This document shows, piece after piece, positions 37,496-46,376 of a stretch of DNA of 64,000 nucleotides. The stretch's first letter is position 1, and the number at the start of each line of letters is the position of its first letter. This stretch comes from Pseudomonas beijingensis (lineage in GTDB: Bacteria; Pseudomonadota; Gammaproteobacteria; Pseudomonadales; Pseudomonadaceae), in assembly GCF_030687295.1 (NCBI RefSeq), contig NZ_CP117425.1, positions 2,484,001 to 2,548,000 on the forward strand, in the 5' to 3' direction. A program made the translations under genes and the position numbers. A model generated the notes under the pieces. That model saw only the letters and a list, made by a program, of their open reading frames with translations. It ran no database searches and was not told the origin of the DNA.

Positions 37496-38653
37496 ATGAG
37501 CGGCCCGGTCTTTCCCTGGCGTGAAGGCAATCGCTTCGAGCTGTTGATCGACGGCCCACAGTTCTTCCCGCGCATGCTGGTGGAAATCGCCCGAGCCCAG
37601 GAACAGGTCGAGCTGGAGCTGTATCTGGTGGAAGCGGGGGCCTGCGCCGAGGCGATGGTCCAGGCACTGGTCCAGGCCTGCGAGCGCGGCGTTCGCGTGC
37701 GCTGCCTGTTCGATGACTACGGCAGCCTGGCGTTTACCCTGGCCCTGCGCAAGCGCCTGACCGAGGCCGGGGTGGAGTTGCGTTTCTACAATCGCCTGAG
37801 CTGGCGTCGCTGGGTGCGCAACCTCTACCGGGATCACCGCAAGCTGCTGTTGGTAGACCAACGCCTGGCTGTGGTGGGCGGCACCGGGGTGACCGATGAA
37901 TTCTGGAACCCCCTCGACGACCGCAGCGAGTGGCACGAAGTGATGGTGGAAATCGTCGGTCCGTTGGTGCTCGACTGGCAGTTGCTGTTCGACCGCCAGT
38001 GGCTTGCCAACCGTCATCGGCGAGCCTGGAAGCCCGCCTCCAATTTCGGCTTGCCGCGCCTGCCTCGCGTTCCGCCGGTGGGCGAGGGCATGGGCCGGGT
38101 GGCGTATGCCGACGCCCGCCAGCATCGCGACATCCTGCAGTCGCTATCGCGGGCGTTGAACAGCGGTCAGAAACGCATCTGGATGGCGACGCCGTATTTC
38201 CTGCCAACCTGGAACGTGCGCCGCTCCTTGCGCAAGGCCGCCGCCCGAGGCGTCGACGTGCGCCTGCTGCTGACCGGCCCGCGTACCGATCACCCGTCCG
38301 TGCGCTACGCCGGACACCGTTACTACCCGCGATTGCTCAGGGCCGGCGTGAAGATATTCGAGTACCAGCCGTGTTTCCTGCACCTGAAAATGGTGCTGGT
38401 GGATGATTGGGTCAGCATCGGGTCGTGCAATTTCGATCACTGGAACCTGCGCTTCAATCTGGAAGCCAACCTCGAAGCCCTGGATTCCAGGCTCAGCAGC
38501 GCCGTGGCGGCCAGTTTCGAGCGGGATTTCGCCCAGAGCCTGCAAGTCAGCCTCGACGCCTGGCAGCGCCGGCCGCTGTGGAAGCGGTTCAAGCAGCGGG
38601 TGTGGGGGTTGGTGGATCGGGTGGTGGTGAATCTGTTGGATCGGCGGGGTTAG
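37496..38653 (+). CDS. clsB: Cardiolipin synthase B-like phospholipase D enzyme
   Basis: The 385-residue protein has two HKD motifs: 'YRDHRKLLLVDQRLAVVGG' (about residue 115) and 'FLHLKMVLVDDWVSIGSCNFD' region (about 300). It lacks N-terminal membrane helices, as in ClsB. It joins phosphatidyl groups to make cardiolipin or related lipids. It is coupled to yceI-like gene upstream by a one-base gap. The C-terminus is basic and amphipathic. Confidence 0.88.
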   Translation: MSGPVFPWREGNRFELLIDGPQFFPRMLVEIARAQEQVELELYLVEAGACAEAMVQALVQACERGVRVRCLFDDYGSLAFTLALRKRLTEAGVELRFYNRLSWRRWVRNLYRDHRKLLLVDQRLAVVGGTGVTDEFWNPLDDRSEWHEVMVEIVGPLVLDWQLLFDRQWLANRHRRAWKPASNFGLPRLPRVPPVGEGMGRVAYADARQHRDILQSLSRALNSGQKRIWMATPYFLPTWNVRRSLRKAAARGVDVRLLLTGPRTDHPSVRYAGHRYYPRLLRAGVKIFEYQPCFLHLKMVLVDDWVSIGSCNFDHWNLRFNLEANLEALDSRLSSAVAASFERDFAQSLQVSLDAWQRRPLWKRFKQRVWGLVDRVVVNLLDRRG

Positions 38654-38718
38654 TCCGAACAACCAGATACAACTGTGGGAGTTTCAGCGATCACAAAAGC
38701 GTTTGTCGCAGAACCAAT

Positions 38719-38808
38719 TGTGGGAGCGAGCTTGCTCGCGATAGCGGAGTGTCAGTCGATATTAATGTGACTGATCTGACGCCATCGCGAGCAAGCTCGC
38801 TCCCACAT
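38719..38808. repeat. REPIN (REP pair)
   Basis: The inverted REP pair lies between convergent clsB and bglX. Confidence 0.85.
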
Positions 38809-38828
38809 GGGTTTTGTGTTGCCAGGGG

Positions 38829-41120
38829 TCAGAGCAACTCAAAACTCTGCTGCTTCACGTCCTGGGAATCCAGGCCGATCTGCACGTTGAACTTGCCCGG
38901 TTCAGCCCCGTACTTGAGCTGGGCATTGAAGAACTTCAGGTCGTCTTCGGTGATGGTGAAGTGGATGACTTTCTTCTCGCCGGCCTTGAGCATCACCTTG
39001 CGGAAGTTCTTCAGCTCTTTCACCGGACGAATGATCGAGCCAGTCACGTCCTGGATGTACAGCTGCACCACGGTTTCGCCGTCACGCTTACCGGTGTTTT
39101 CCAGGGTCACGCTGGCATCGAGCTTGCCGGTCTTGTTCAGCGTGGTCGACGACAGGGCCATGTCCGACAGGCTGAACTCGGTGTAGCTCAGGCCGTAGCC
39201 GAACGGGTAGAGCGGGCCGGTGGTGTCATCGAAATACTGCGAGGTGTAGTTACCCGGCTTGCCCGGCGTGAACGGCCGGCCGATGCTCAGGTGGTTGTAG
39301 TAGGTCGGAATCTGCCCCACCGAACGTGGGAAGGTGATCGGCAGCTTGCCCGACGGGTTGTAGTCGCCGAACAGCACATCAGCGATGGCGTTGCCGCCCT
39401 CGGTGCCGCTGAACCAGGTTTCCAGGATCGCGTCGGCCTGTTGCTTTTCTTCCAGCAACGACAACGGACGGCCATTCATCAGCACCAGCACCAGCGGCTT
39501 GCCGGTGGCCTTCAGGGCCTTGATCAGCTCGCGTTGGCTGGCCGGGATGTTCAGTTCGGTACGGCTCGACGATTCATGGGACATGCCACGGGACTCACCC
39601 ACGGCGGCCACCACCACATCGGCGTCCTTGGCGGCTTTTACCGCTTCGTCGATCAGCACCTGAGCTGGGCGCGGGTCATCCACCACTTCCGGGGCGTCGA
39701 AGTTGAGGAAGTTCAGGTAGTCGAGCACCTTCTTGTCGCCGGTGATGTTGGCGCCACGGGCGTAGATCAGCTTCGAGTCGGCGCCCAGGGCGCGGGTCAT
39801 GCCGTCGAACAGAGTGACCGATTGCGCAGGGCGCCCAGCCGCGGCCCAACTGCCCATCATGTCGATCGGTGCCTTGGCCAGCGGGCCGACCAGGGCGATT
39901 TTCGCGGTCTTCTTCAGGGGCAGGGTCTGGTTGCGGTTTTCCAGCAGGACCAGGCTGCGGCGCGCCACGTCACGGGCGTCGGCGCGGTGCAGGCGGCTTT
40001 CGGCGTAGGTGTCGGCCGGGTCGTCCTCGACCTTGCCGATGCGCAGGTAGGGATCCTTGAACAAGCCCATGTCGTATTTGGCCGCGAGCACTTCGCGCAC
40101 GGCATTGTCGATGTCGCTCTGCTCGATCTCGCCGGCCTTGAGCAGCCCTGGCAGTTCCTTGCCGTAGAGCGAGTCGTTCATGCTCATGTCGATACCGGCC
40201 TTGATCGCCAGCTTCGCCGCTTCGCGACCGTCCTTGGCGACGCCGTGCTTGATCAGTTCGAAGATGGCGCCGTGGTCACTGACCGCCAGGCCCTTGAAAC
40301 CCCATTCCTTGCGCAGCAGGTCGTTCATCAGCCAGGTGTTGGCCGTGGCCGGCACGCCATTGATGGAGTTCAGCGCGACCATCACCCCGCCGGCTCCGGC
40401 GTCGATGGCGGCGCGGTAGGGGGGCAGGTAGTCCTGGTACATTTTCAGCGGACTCATGTCCACGGTGTTGTAGTCCCGGCCGCCTTCCACTGCGCCGTAC
40501 AGGGCGAAGTGCTTGACGCTGGCCATGATGCTGTCGGCCGCGTTGGCGCCGTTGCCCTGGAAGGCCTTGACCATCACCCCGGCAATGCGCGACACCAGGT
40601 AGGTGTCCTCACCGAAACCTTCGGACGTTCGGCCCCAACGTGGATCGCGGGAAATGTCGACCATGGGCGCGAAGGTGATGTCCAGGCTGTCGGCGGCCGC
40701 TTCCTTGGCCGCGATGCGACCGGAGTGGTAGATGGCGTCCATGTCCCAGCTCGAGGCCAGGGCCAGGGGGATCGGGAAAATCGTGCGGTGGCCGTGGATC
40801 ACGTCATAGGCGAAGAACATCGGGATCTTCAACCGGCTGCGCATGGCCGCGTCCTGCATCGGACGGTTCTCATCGCGGGTGATGGAGTTGAACGTGCCAC
40901 CGATGTTGCCGGCGGCGATTTCCTTGCGAATCATCTCCCGGGGCATTTCCGGGCCGATGCTGATCAGGCGCAATTGGCCGATCTTTTCCTCGAGGGTCAT
41001 TTGCTTCATCAGGTTGCTGATGAACGCGTCCTTGTTCTCTATGGGGGCGGGCAGGTTGTCGGCTAATACGGATTGACTGGCCAGGGTGACAAACAGGCCC
41101 AGCAAACACAGCTTCTTCAT
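38829..41120 (-). CDS. bglX: Periplasmic beta-glucosidase BglX (GH3)
   Basis: The 763-residue protein has the signal peptide 'MKKLCLLGLFVTLASQSVLA'. It is a glycoside hydrolase family 3 enzyme with the nucleophile Asp in 'GLAVSDHGAIFEL' (about residue 280). Also seen are 'RDPRWGRTSEGFGEDTYLVS', the middle 'RRSLVLLENRNQTLPL' and a fibronectin III-like end. It releases glucose from beta-glucosides in the periplasm. It is monocistronic. Confidence 0.95.
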   Translation of the reverse strand: MKKLCLLGLFVTLASQSVLADNLPAPIENKDAFISNLMKQMTLEEKIGQLRLISIGPEMPREMIRKEIAAGNIGGTFNSITRDENRPMQDAAMRSRLKIPMFFAYDVIHGHRTIFPIPLALASSWDMDAIYHSGRIAAKEAAADSLDITFAPMVDISRDPRWGRTSEGFGEDTYLVSRIAGVMVKAFQGNGANAADSIMASVKHFALYGAVEGGRDYNTVDMSPLKMYQDYLPPYRAAIDAGAGGVMVALNSINGVPATANTWLMNDLLRKEWGFKGLAVSDHGAIFELIKHGVAKDGREAAKLAIKAGIDMSMNDSLYGKELPGLLKAGEIEQSDIDNAVREVLAAKYDMGLFKDPYLRIGKVEDDPADTYAESRLHRADARDVARRSLVLLENRNQTLPLKKTAKIALVGPLAKAPIDMMGSWAAAGRPAQSVTLFDGMTRALGADSKLIYARGANITGDKKVLDYLNFLNFDAPEVVDDPRPAQVLIDEAVKAAKDADVVVAAVGESRGMSHESSSRTELNIPASQRELIKALKATGKPLVLVLMNGRPLSLLEEKQQADAILETWFSGTEGGNAIADVLFGDYNPSGKLPITFPRSVGQIPTYYNHLSIGRPFTPGKPGNYTSQYFDDTTGPLYPFGYGLSYTEFSLSDMALSSTTLNKTGKLDASVTLENTGKRDGETVVQLYIQDVTGSIIRPVKELKNFRKVMLKAGEKKVIHFTITEDDLKFFNAQLKYGAEPGKFNVQIGLDSQDVKQQSFELL

Positions 41121-41366
41121 GAATAGTTTTCTCGCAAGCCTAAAAGGCGGTGATCACGCCGGTCAGCCAAAATGTGAGGAGCGGCTATTGTTGTTCAGTT
41201 AAATGCAGCACACTTTCGAACCCATTGGGCTGAACTTAGTTTCGCACTGCGCATCTTTTAGCCCATCGACCCGTTTCAATCCAGTGCGGCGGCAGATTAT
41301 GCCCCAGACGCCAGTGAGATAGGTGGCCGGGTTTTTCCAATGTCATGCCAGGGAGCGCTTCATCCC

Positions 41367-41975
41367 ATGAATCCACGACTGAACCACCTTCGCAGCCTGC
41401 CGATACTGGCCTTGATGCTGCTCACCACGCTGCTGGCCGGTTGCGGCATCAATAACATCCCGACCCTGGACGAACAGGCCAAGGCCGCCTGGGGCCAGGT
41501 GCAGAACCAATACCAGCGCCGTGCCGACCTGATCCCCAACCTGGTGGAAACCGTCAAGGGCTACGCCCAGCACGAACAGGACACCCTCACCGCAGTGGTT
41601 GAGGCGCGGGCCAAGGCCACGTCGATCCAGGTCGACGCCAGCACCTTGGACAACCCGGAAAAACTCAAGCAGTTCCAGCAGGCCCAGGACCAGTTGAGCG
41701 GCGCGTTGAGCCGGCTGATGGTGGTGGTCGAGCGTTATCCGGACCTCAAGGCCAACCAGAACTTCCTGGCGCTGCAATCGCAGCTCGAAGGCACCGAGAA
41801 CCGCATCGCCGTGGCCCGCCGCGACTTCATCCTGGCGGTGCAGAAGTACAACACCGAGATCCGCACGTTCCCGGGGCGTCTGTGGCACAGCGTGATGTAC
41901 AGCGACCTGCCAATCCGCGAAACCTTCGAGGCCACCAGCCCCAATGCCGAAAAAGCCCCTGAAGTGAAGTTTTGA
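41367..41975 (+). CDS. LemA-family lipoprotein
   Basis: The 202-residue protein starts at ATG 41367, with lipobox 'LLTTLLAGCGINN'. The LemA signature is 'QYQRRADLIPNLVETVKGYA' plus 'AARAK'-type helix and the ending 'RDFILAVQKYNTEIRTFPG'. It is a four-helix bundle at the periplasmic side of the membrane, of unknown role, commonly encoded with TPM-domain proteins as here. Confidence 0.93.
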   Translation: MNPRLNHLRSLPILALMLLTTLLAGCGINNIPTLDEQAKAAWGQVQNQYQRRADLIPNLVETVKGYAQHEQDTLTAVVEARAKATSIQVDASTLDNPEKLKQFQQAQDQLSGALSRLMVVVERYPDLKANQNFLALQSQLEGTENRIAVARRDFILAVQKYNTEIRTFPGRLWHSVMYSDLPIRETFEATSPNAEKAPEVKF

Positions 41976-41981
41976 AAAAAA

Positions 41982-42104
41982 CTGTGGGAGTGAGCCTGTG
42001 GGAGCAAAGCTTGCTCGCGATGAACGATAACGCCGACATTAGAAAGACCGAGGTGCCTTCATCGCGAGCAAGCTCAGCTCCCACACCCGCTCGCTCCCAC
42101 ACAG
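41982..42104. repeat. Nested/double-ended REPIN
   Basis: Each end carries an extra partial REP head: left 'gtgggagtgagcctgtggga' and right 'agctcccacacccgctcgct'. This looks like a REPIN inserted in, or duplicated within, another REP. The right end overlaps the leader of the next gene. Confidence 0.75.
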
Positions 42105-42112
42105 GAGTTACG

Positions 42113-42862
42113 ATGCGAGTGTTGAAATTTGGCCTGGTGCTGTTGCTCTGGGTCTTTGCTATCACGGCCCAGGCCGAGCTGAAGTTTCCGGCACTGACCG
42201 GACGAGTGGTGGACACTGCCCAGATGCTCGACCCTTCGGTGCGCACGCAACTGGAGACGCAGCTCAAGGCCCACGAACAGGCCACCGGCGAACAGGTGGT
42301 GGTGGTCACGCTGGCGGACCTGCAAGGCAGTAGCATCGAAGACTTCGGCTATCAACTGGGGCGCCACTGGGGCATTGGGCAGAAGGATAAAAACAACGGC
42401 GCGCTGCTGATCGTCGCCCGGGATGACCGTAAACTGCGCATCGAAGTGGGCTATGGCCTGGAGGATCGCCTGACCGACGCCCAGAGTTCGGTGATCATCA
42501 ACCAGGTGATCACCCCGGCCTTCAAGACCGGCAACTTCAACAAAGGCATCAGCGACGGCGTCGCGGCGATGCTGGTGGTGCTGGGCGGCAGCCCGCTGGA
42601 CGAGCCGGCGCCGGCGTACAGTGCGGATGGGCAGCAGGAGCAGGGCGATTTCGTCGAGCGCCATCCCGGGCTGTTCATCTTCCTGGTGATACTGTTTATT
42701 TTGACGATATTGGTCTGCCAGATGCTCGGTATCCTGCCGACTGGAGGCGGCGGCTCCAGTCGTTCGGGCGGCTCCGGTGGGGGAGGCTTCGGCGGTGGAG
42801 GCGGCGGCTTCAGCGGTGGCGGTGGCAGTTTCGGGGGCGGCGGTTCGTCGGGCGGCTGGTGA
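42113..42862 (+). CDS. TPM-domain membrane protein with Gly-rich tail
   Basis: The 249-residue protein starts at ATG 42113 behind 'caggagtta'. The signal peptide ends 'ITAQAELKF'. The TPM (TLP18.3/Psb32/MOLO-1) domain spans about 30-150 ('TGRVVDTAQMLDPSVRTQLE', 'LGRHWGIGQKDKNNGALLIV', 'GYGLEDRLTDAQS'). A membrane helix lies at about 182-205, then a roughly 40-residue Gly/Ser tail. The earlier in-frame ATG lies in the REPIN and is rejected. Confidence 0.92.
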   Translation: MRVLKFGLVLLLWVFAITAQAELKFPALTGRVVDTAQMLDPSVRTQLETQLKAHEQATGEQVVVVTLADLQGSSIEDFGYQLGRHWGIGQKDKNNGALLIVARDDRKLRIEVGYGLEDRLTDAQSSVIINQVITPAFKTGNFNKGISDGVAAMLVVLGGSPLDEPAPAYSADGQQEQGDFVERHPGLFIFLVILFILTILVCQMLGILPTGGGGSSRSGGSGGGGFGGGGGGFSGGGGSFGGGGSSGGW

Positions 42863-42896
42863 CAATAATAATGAGAATGGGCAGGCACTTTTAACC

Positions 42897-43514
42897 ATGG
42901 CATTACTGACTGAACACGAACAACGCAAGGTCGCCGAGGCCATCGCCCGGGTCGAGCGGCATACCGACGCCGAACTGGTCACGGTGCTGGCCGCCCGCGC
43001 CGACGACTACGCTTACATCCCACTGCTATGGGCGAGCCTGCTGGCCCTGGTGGTGCCTGGCGTGGTCCATTACCTCACCGGTTGGCTGGCCCTGCACAGC
43101 CTGTTGCTGGTGCAGTGGGTCAGTTTCATCGTGTTGTGCCTGGTGTTCCGCATCCCCAGGGTCACCACGCACCTGATCCCTCGTTCCGTGCGTCACTGGC
43201 GGGCCTCCAACCTGGCGCGCCGGCAATTCCTCGAACAGAACCTGCACCACACCGTGGGCAGCACGGGCGTGCTGATTTTTGTCTGCGAGGCCGAGCGTTA
43301 TGTGGAAATCCTGGTCGATGAAGGCATCTCCAAGCACCTGGATAACAAATGCTGGGACGCCATCGTCGCAACGTTCACCCAGCAGGTTCGCCAGGGGCAG
43401 ACCTTGCAGGGGTTCGTGACCTGCATCGAAGCCTGTGGCGAATTGCTCAAGGTGCACGTACCGGTGACCCACGAGCGCAATGAACTGCCGAATCGGTTGG
43501 TGGTGCTGGGCTGA
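42897..43514 (+). CDS. Second TPM-domain protein
   Basis: The 205-residue protein opens 'MALLTEHEQRKVAEAIARVE' and has two membrane helices ('YIPLLWASLLALVVPGVV', 'LLLVQWVSFIVLCLVF') between the halves of a TPM domain ('RHTDAELVTVLAARADDYA', 'VEILVDEGISKHLDNKCWDA'). Third gene of the lemA-tpm-tpm operon. The frame open upstream of 42897 is a shadow of the Gly-rich tail gene. Confidence 0.88.
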   Translation: MALLTEHEQRKVAEAIARVERHTDAELVTVLAARADDYAYIPLLWASLLALVVPGVVHYLTGWLALHSLLLVQWVSFIVLCLVFRIPRVTTHLIPRSVRHWRASNLARRQFLEQNLHHTVGSTGVLIFVCEAERYVEILVDEGISKHLDNKCWDAIVATFTQQVRQGQTLQGFVTCIEACGELLKVHVPVTHERNELPNRLVVLG

Positions 43515-43535
43515 AAATTTCCCGCCAGCACAAGT

Positions 43536-43641
43536 CTGTGGGAGCACAGCCTGTGGGAGCAAAGCTTGCTCGCGATGAACGATAACGCGGTGAGCCTGCA
43601 CTATCGCGGCGTATCCATCGCGGGCAAGCCTTGCTCCCACG
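43536..43641. repeat. REPIN with duplicated REP head
   Basis: As at 41982, a truncated 'gtgggagcacagcctgtggg' precedes the complete REP, followed by the same 'gatgaacgataacgc' sequence. The two loci flank the TPM genes and probably derive from one event. Confidence 0.75.
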
Positions 43642-43742
43642 GAGGCTACTGCTCACTACACGAACTTTTCCGTGCCCTTGCCTCCCATCCCCCCTAAAAT
43701 ACCCGCCATTCCCGATCCGCCCGCCCCGAGGCCGCTTTTTTC

Positions 43743-44960
43743 ATGTCTGTCATCGCCACCCCCGCCCGTCCTGCGCCGGATCACCACGCCCAGTTCATCG
43801 AGCTGCTGCAAACCAGCCTCGAGCAAAATGCTTTCATCAAACTGGTGCTGGCCAAATATGTCGGGGATGAGGCGGACCTCCAGCGGCTGATCATCAAGCA
43901 ACTGACGGTCAAGGACCAGCCATGCCTGTCCTTCGTCTACCGCTACAAGACCCGCGACATCACCAAGAATTTCCCGCTGGCCGAAGGCGTGGCGACCATC
44001 GCCGCGCTGTTGCCGGCATCGTTCAAGAACGCGCATTTGCTGGCGGTCACCGACGAGGCGCAGTTGGAGTACAGCAAGAAGGGCAAAAGCTCGCTGTTCA
44101 AGAGCAAACCCCAGCAACTGCGGGAAGTGCCGTCTGCCGAGCACAACCGCGAGAAAAACCGCTTCCTCGACCTGAGCCGGCCATTCTTGGCGGACCTGGG
44201 CGTGACCAACCACAAGCACGAGCTGATTCCGGCGATGTCGCGCAAGTGGAAGCAGATCAACAAGTTCATCGAGGTCTTCAGCCATGCGCTGACGTCTTCG
44301 CCACTGGCCCTGGACAAACCGGTGCGGGTCTCGGATTTCGGTTCGGGCAAGGGCTACCTGACCTTTGCCATCCATGATTACTTGCGCAACACCTTGCAGG
44401 CCGAAGGCGTGGTGACCGGTGTCGAGCTGCGCGAGGACATGGTCAAGCTCTGCAACGAAGCGGCCGCGCGGCTGGAACACCCGGGCCTGAGCTTCCAGCA
44501 CGGTGACGTGCGCAGCGTGGCGCCGAGCGCGGTGGACGTGATGATCGCCTTGCACGCCTGCGACATCGCCACCGACTACGCGATCCACATGGGCATTCGC
44601 TCGGGCGCCTCGATCATCATGTGCTCGCCGTGCTGCCACAAGCAGATCCGCCTGCAGATCCAGAGCCCGGCGTTGCTCAAGCCGATGCTGCAATACGGCC
44701 TGCACCTGGGCCAGCAGGCGGAAATGGTCACCGACAGTTTGCGGGCGCTGTTCCTGGAAGCCTGCGGCTACGAGACCAAGGTCTTCGAGTTCATCTCCCT
44801 GGACCACACCAACAAGAACAAGATGATCCTGGCCGTCAAACGCGCAGAACCTGCGGACCCCACCGAGCTGCTGGCAAAAATCGACGAACTCAAGGCCTTC
44901 TACCACATCACCGAGCACTGCCTCGAAACGCTGCTGCGGGCGGATGGTTATCTCGCCTGA
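43743..44960 (+). CDS. Class I SAM-dependent methyltransferase (GSTCD/METTL-like)
   Basis: The 405-residue protein has a Rossmann methyltransferase domain: 'VRVSDFGSGKGYLTFAIHDY' (motif I, about residue 200), 'VVTGVELREDMV' and 'DVMIALHACDIATDYA'. The 'MCSPCCHKQI' stretch is typical of the GSTCD/YtxK-like family, thought to modify RNA. The N-terminal 180 residues are family-specific. 'gaggccg' precedes the ATG. The substrate is unknown. Confidence 0.85.
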   Translation: MSVIATPARPAPDHHAQFIELLQTSLEQNAFIKLVLAKYVGDEADLQRLIIKQLTVKDQPCLSFVYRYKTRDITKNFPLAEGVATIAALLPASFKNAHLLAVTDEAQLEYSKKGKSSLFKSKPQQLREVPSAEHNREKNRFLDLSRPFLADLGVTNHKHELIPAMSRKWKQINKFIEVFSHALTSSPLALDKPVRVSDFGSGKGYLTFAIHDYLRNTLQAEGVVTGVELREDMVKLCNEAAARLEHPGLSFQHGDVRSVAPSAVDVMIALHACDIATDYAIHMGIRSGASIIMCSPCCHKQIRLQIQSPALLKPMLQYGLHLGQQAEMVTDSLRALFLEACGYETKVFEFISLDHTNKNKMILAVKRAEPADPTELLAKIDELKAFYHITEHCLETLLRADGYLA

Positions 44961-44992
44961 CTCCTGTTTACGCCAACTCCTGGAGTAGGGGG

Positions 44993-45083
44993 CTGTGGGA
45001 GCAAAGCTTGCTCGCGACGAAGGATGACTCGGTTCTACTGTCGAGTCATGGTGCCTGCATCGCGAGCAAGCTGTGCTCCTACA
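44993..45083. repeat. REPIN (degenerate)
   Basis: The inverted pair of variant REP cores includes one arm with a mismatch ('agctgtgctcct'). Confidence 0.7.
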
Positions 45084-45217
45084 AGGTTGAGTCTGGCCTG
45101 TGAGAACAGCGTATCGATGCAGCCCGTCAGGTAATCACTGCTTATCCTTCATCCACCGACGTACCGGTCTACCTTTAATGCGTTCACCCCTCACGCATTC
45201 CCAAAGGAGCCCTTCCC

Positions 45218-45799
45218 ATGGCCGCCAAGAAAATCCTGATGCTGGTCGGCGATTACGTCGAAGATTATGAAGTCATGGTGCCATTCCAGGCCTTGCAGAT
45301 GATCGGCCACACCGTGCACACCGTGTGTCCGGGCAAAAAGGCCGGGCAGACGGTGCGCACGGCGATCCACGATTTCGAAGGCGACCAGACCTACAGTGAA
45401 AAACCGGGGCACTTGTTCGCCCTCAATCATGATTTTGCCAGTGTCCAGGCCGCCGACTACGACGCGCTGCTGGTGCCAGGTGGGCGTGCGCCGGAATACC
45501 TGCGCCTGAACGAAGCGGTCTTGCAACTGGTGCGCGATTTCGATCTGGCGGGCAAACCGATTGCCGCGGTGTGCCACGGTGCGCAATTGCTGGCGGCGGC
45601 GGGCATCCTCGAAGGGCGCGAATGCAGCGCCTATCCAGCGTGTGCCCCGGAAGTACGGCTGGCGGGTGGGACCTATATGGATATTCCCGTGACCCAAGGC
45701 CATGTCCAGGGCAATCTCGCGACCGCACCGGCCTGGCCTGCGCACCCGAACTGGTTGGCGGGGTTCCTGACCCTGTTGGGCACCGCTATCACTTTGTAG
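45218..45799 (+). CDS. DJ-1/PfpI-family protein
   Basis: The 193-residue protein has the class I glutamine-amidotransferase-like fold. The nucleophile elbow is '[14 protein letters not shown]' (Cys about residue 120), preceded by '[13 protein letters not shown]'. The family includes stress-response glyoxalases, chaperones and proteases; the activity cannot be fixed. A strong 'aaaggagcccttccc' precedes the ATG. Confidence 0.92.
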   Translation: MAAKKILMLVGDYVEDYEVMVPFQALQMIGHTVHTVCPGKKAGQTVRTAIHDFEGDQTYSEKPGHLFALNHDFASVQAADYDALLVPGGRAPEYLRLNEAVLQLVRDFDLAGKPIAAVCHGAQLLAAAGILEGRECSAYPACAPEVRLAGGTYMDIPVTQGHVQGNLATAPAWPAHPNWLAGFLTLLGTAITL

Positions 45800-45870
45800 T
45801 AACGCACTGGCAGGACAAGCGCAGCGGGTCTTTACTCTCGGGGCATGCCCTCATTGCCTGGAGAACAATC

Positions 45871-46215
45871 ATGTCTGGATGGTACGAAATCAGCAAAAGC
45901 AGCAGTGGCCAGTTTCGGTTTGTACTCAAGGCGGCCAACGCCGAGACCATCTTGACCAGCGAGCTGTACACCACCCGCAGCGGCGTCGACGGTGGCATTG
46001 CTGCGGTGCAGAAAAACAGTCCGTTGGCCGAGCGCTATGAACTCAAGAATACCAAGGACGGCCATCCGTACTTCAACCTCAAGGCCGGCAACCACGAAGT
46101 GATTGGCAGCAGTGAGGCGTATTCATCGGACGCTGCGCGGGACAAAGGCATCGCCAGCGTCAAGGCCAATGGACCGACGACGGTCATCAAGGACAAGACC
46201 GTGGTTGCGCTCTGA
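45871..46215 (+). CDS. YegP-like DUF1508 protein
   Basis: The 114-residue protein is made of two tandem DUF1508 repeats: 'MSGWYEISKSSSGQFRFVLK' with 'SELYTTRSGVDGGIAAVQKN', then 'DGHPYFNLKAGNHEVIGSSE' with 'SDAARDKGIASVKANG'. YegP is a small stress-associated protein of unknown activity. The ATG at 45871 has 'ctggagaacaatc' upstream. Confidence 0.92.
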   Translation: MSGWYEISKSSSGQFRFVLKAANAETILTSELYTTRSGVDGGIAAVQKNSPLAERYELKNTKDGHPYFNLKAGNHEVIGSSEAYSSDAARDKGIASVKANGPTTVIKDKTVVAL

Positions 46216-46250
46216 CAGGACGGCAATAAGAGGATCTGTGGCGAGGTTAC

Positions 46251-46342
46251 CTGTGGGAGCAAGGCTTGCCCGCGATGCAGGCGCTGCGATTGTGCAGGCT
46301 AGCCGAGTTATCGTTCATCGCGAGCAAGCTTTGCTCCCACAA
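46251..46342. repeat. REPIN (REP pair)
   Basis: Inverted REP cores of the 'caaggcttgcccg' and 'gcaagctttgctccc' types lie between convergent genes. Confidence 0.75.
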
Positions 46343-46376
46343 GTGAACCCCCTCGCCACTCAGGTTTAGCCTGCCT

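Noticed and set aside
41972..42112. N-terminal extension of the TPM protein from an ATG at 41972
   Set aside because: The extension translates REP sequence. The ATG at 42113 has a good binding site and a normal signal peptide.
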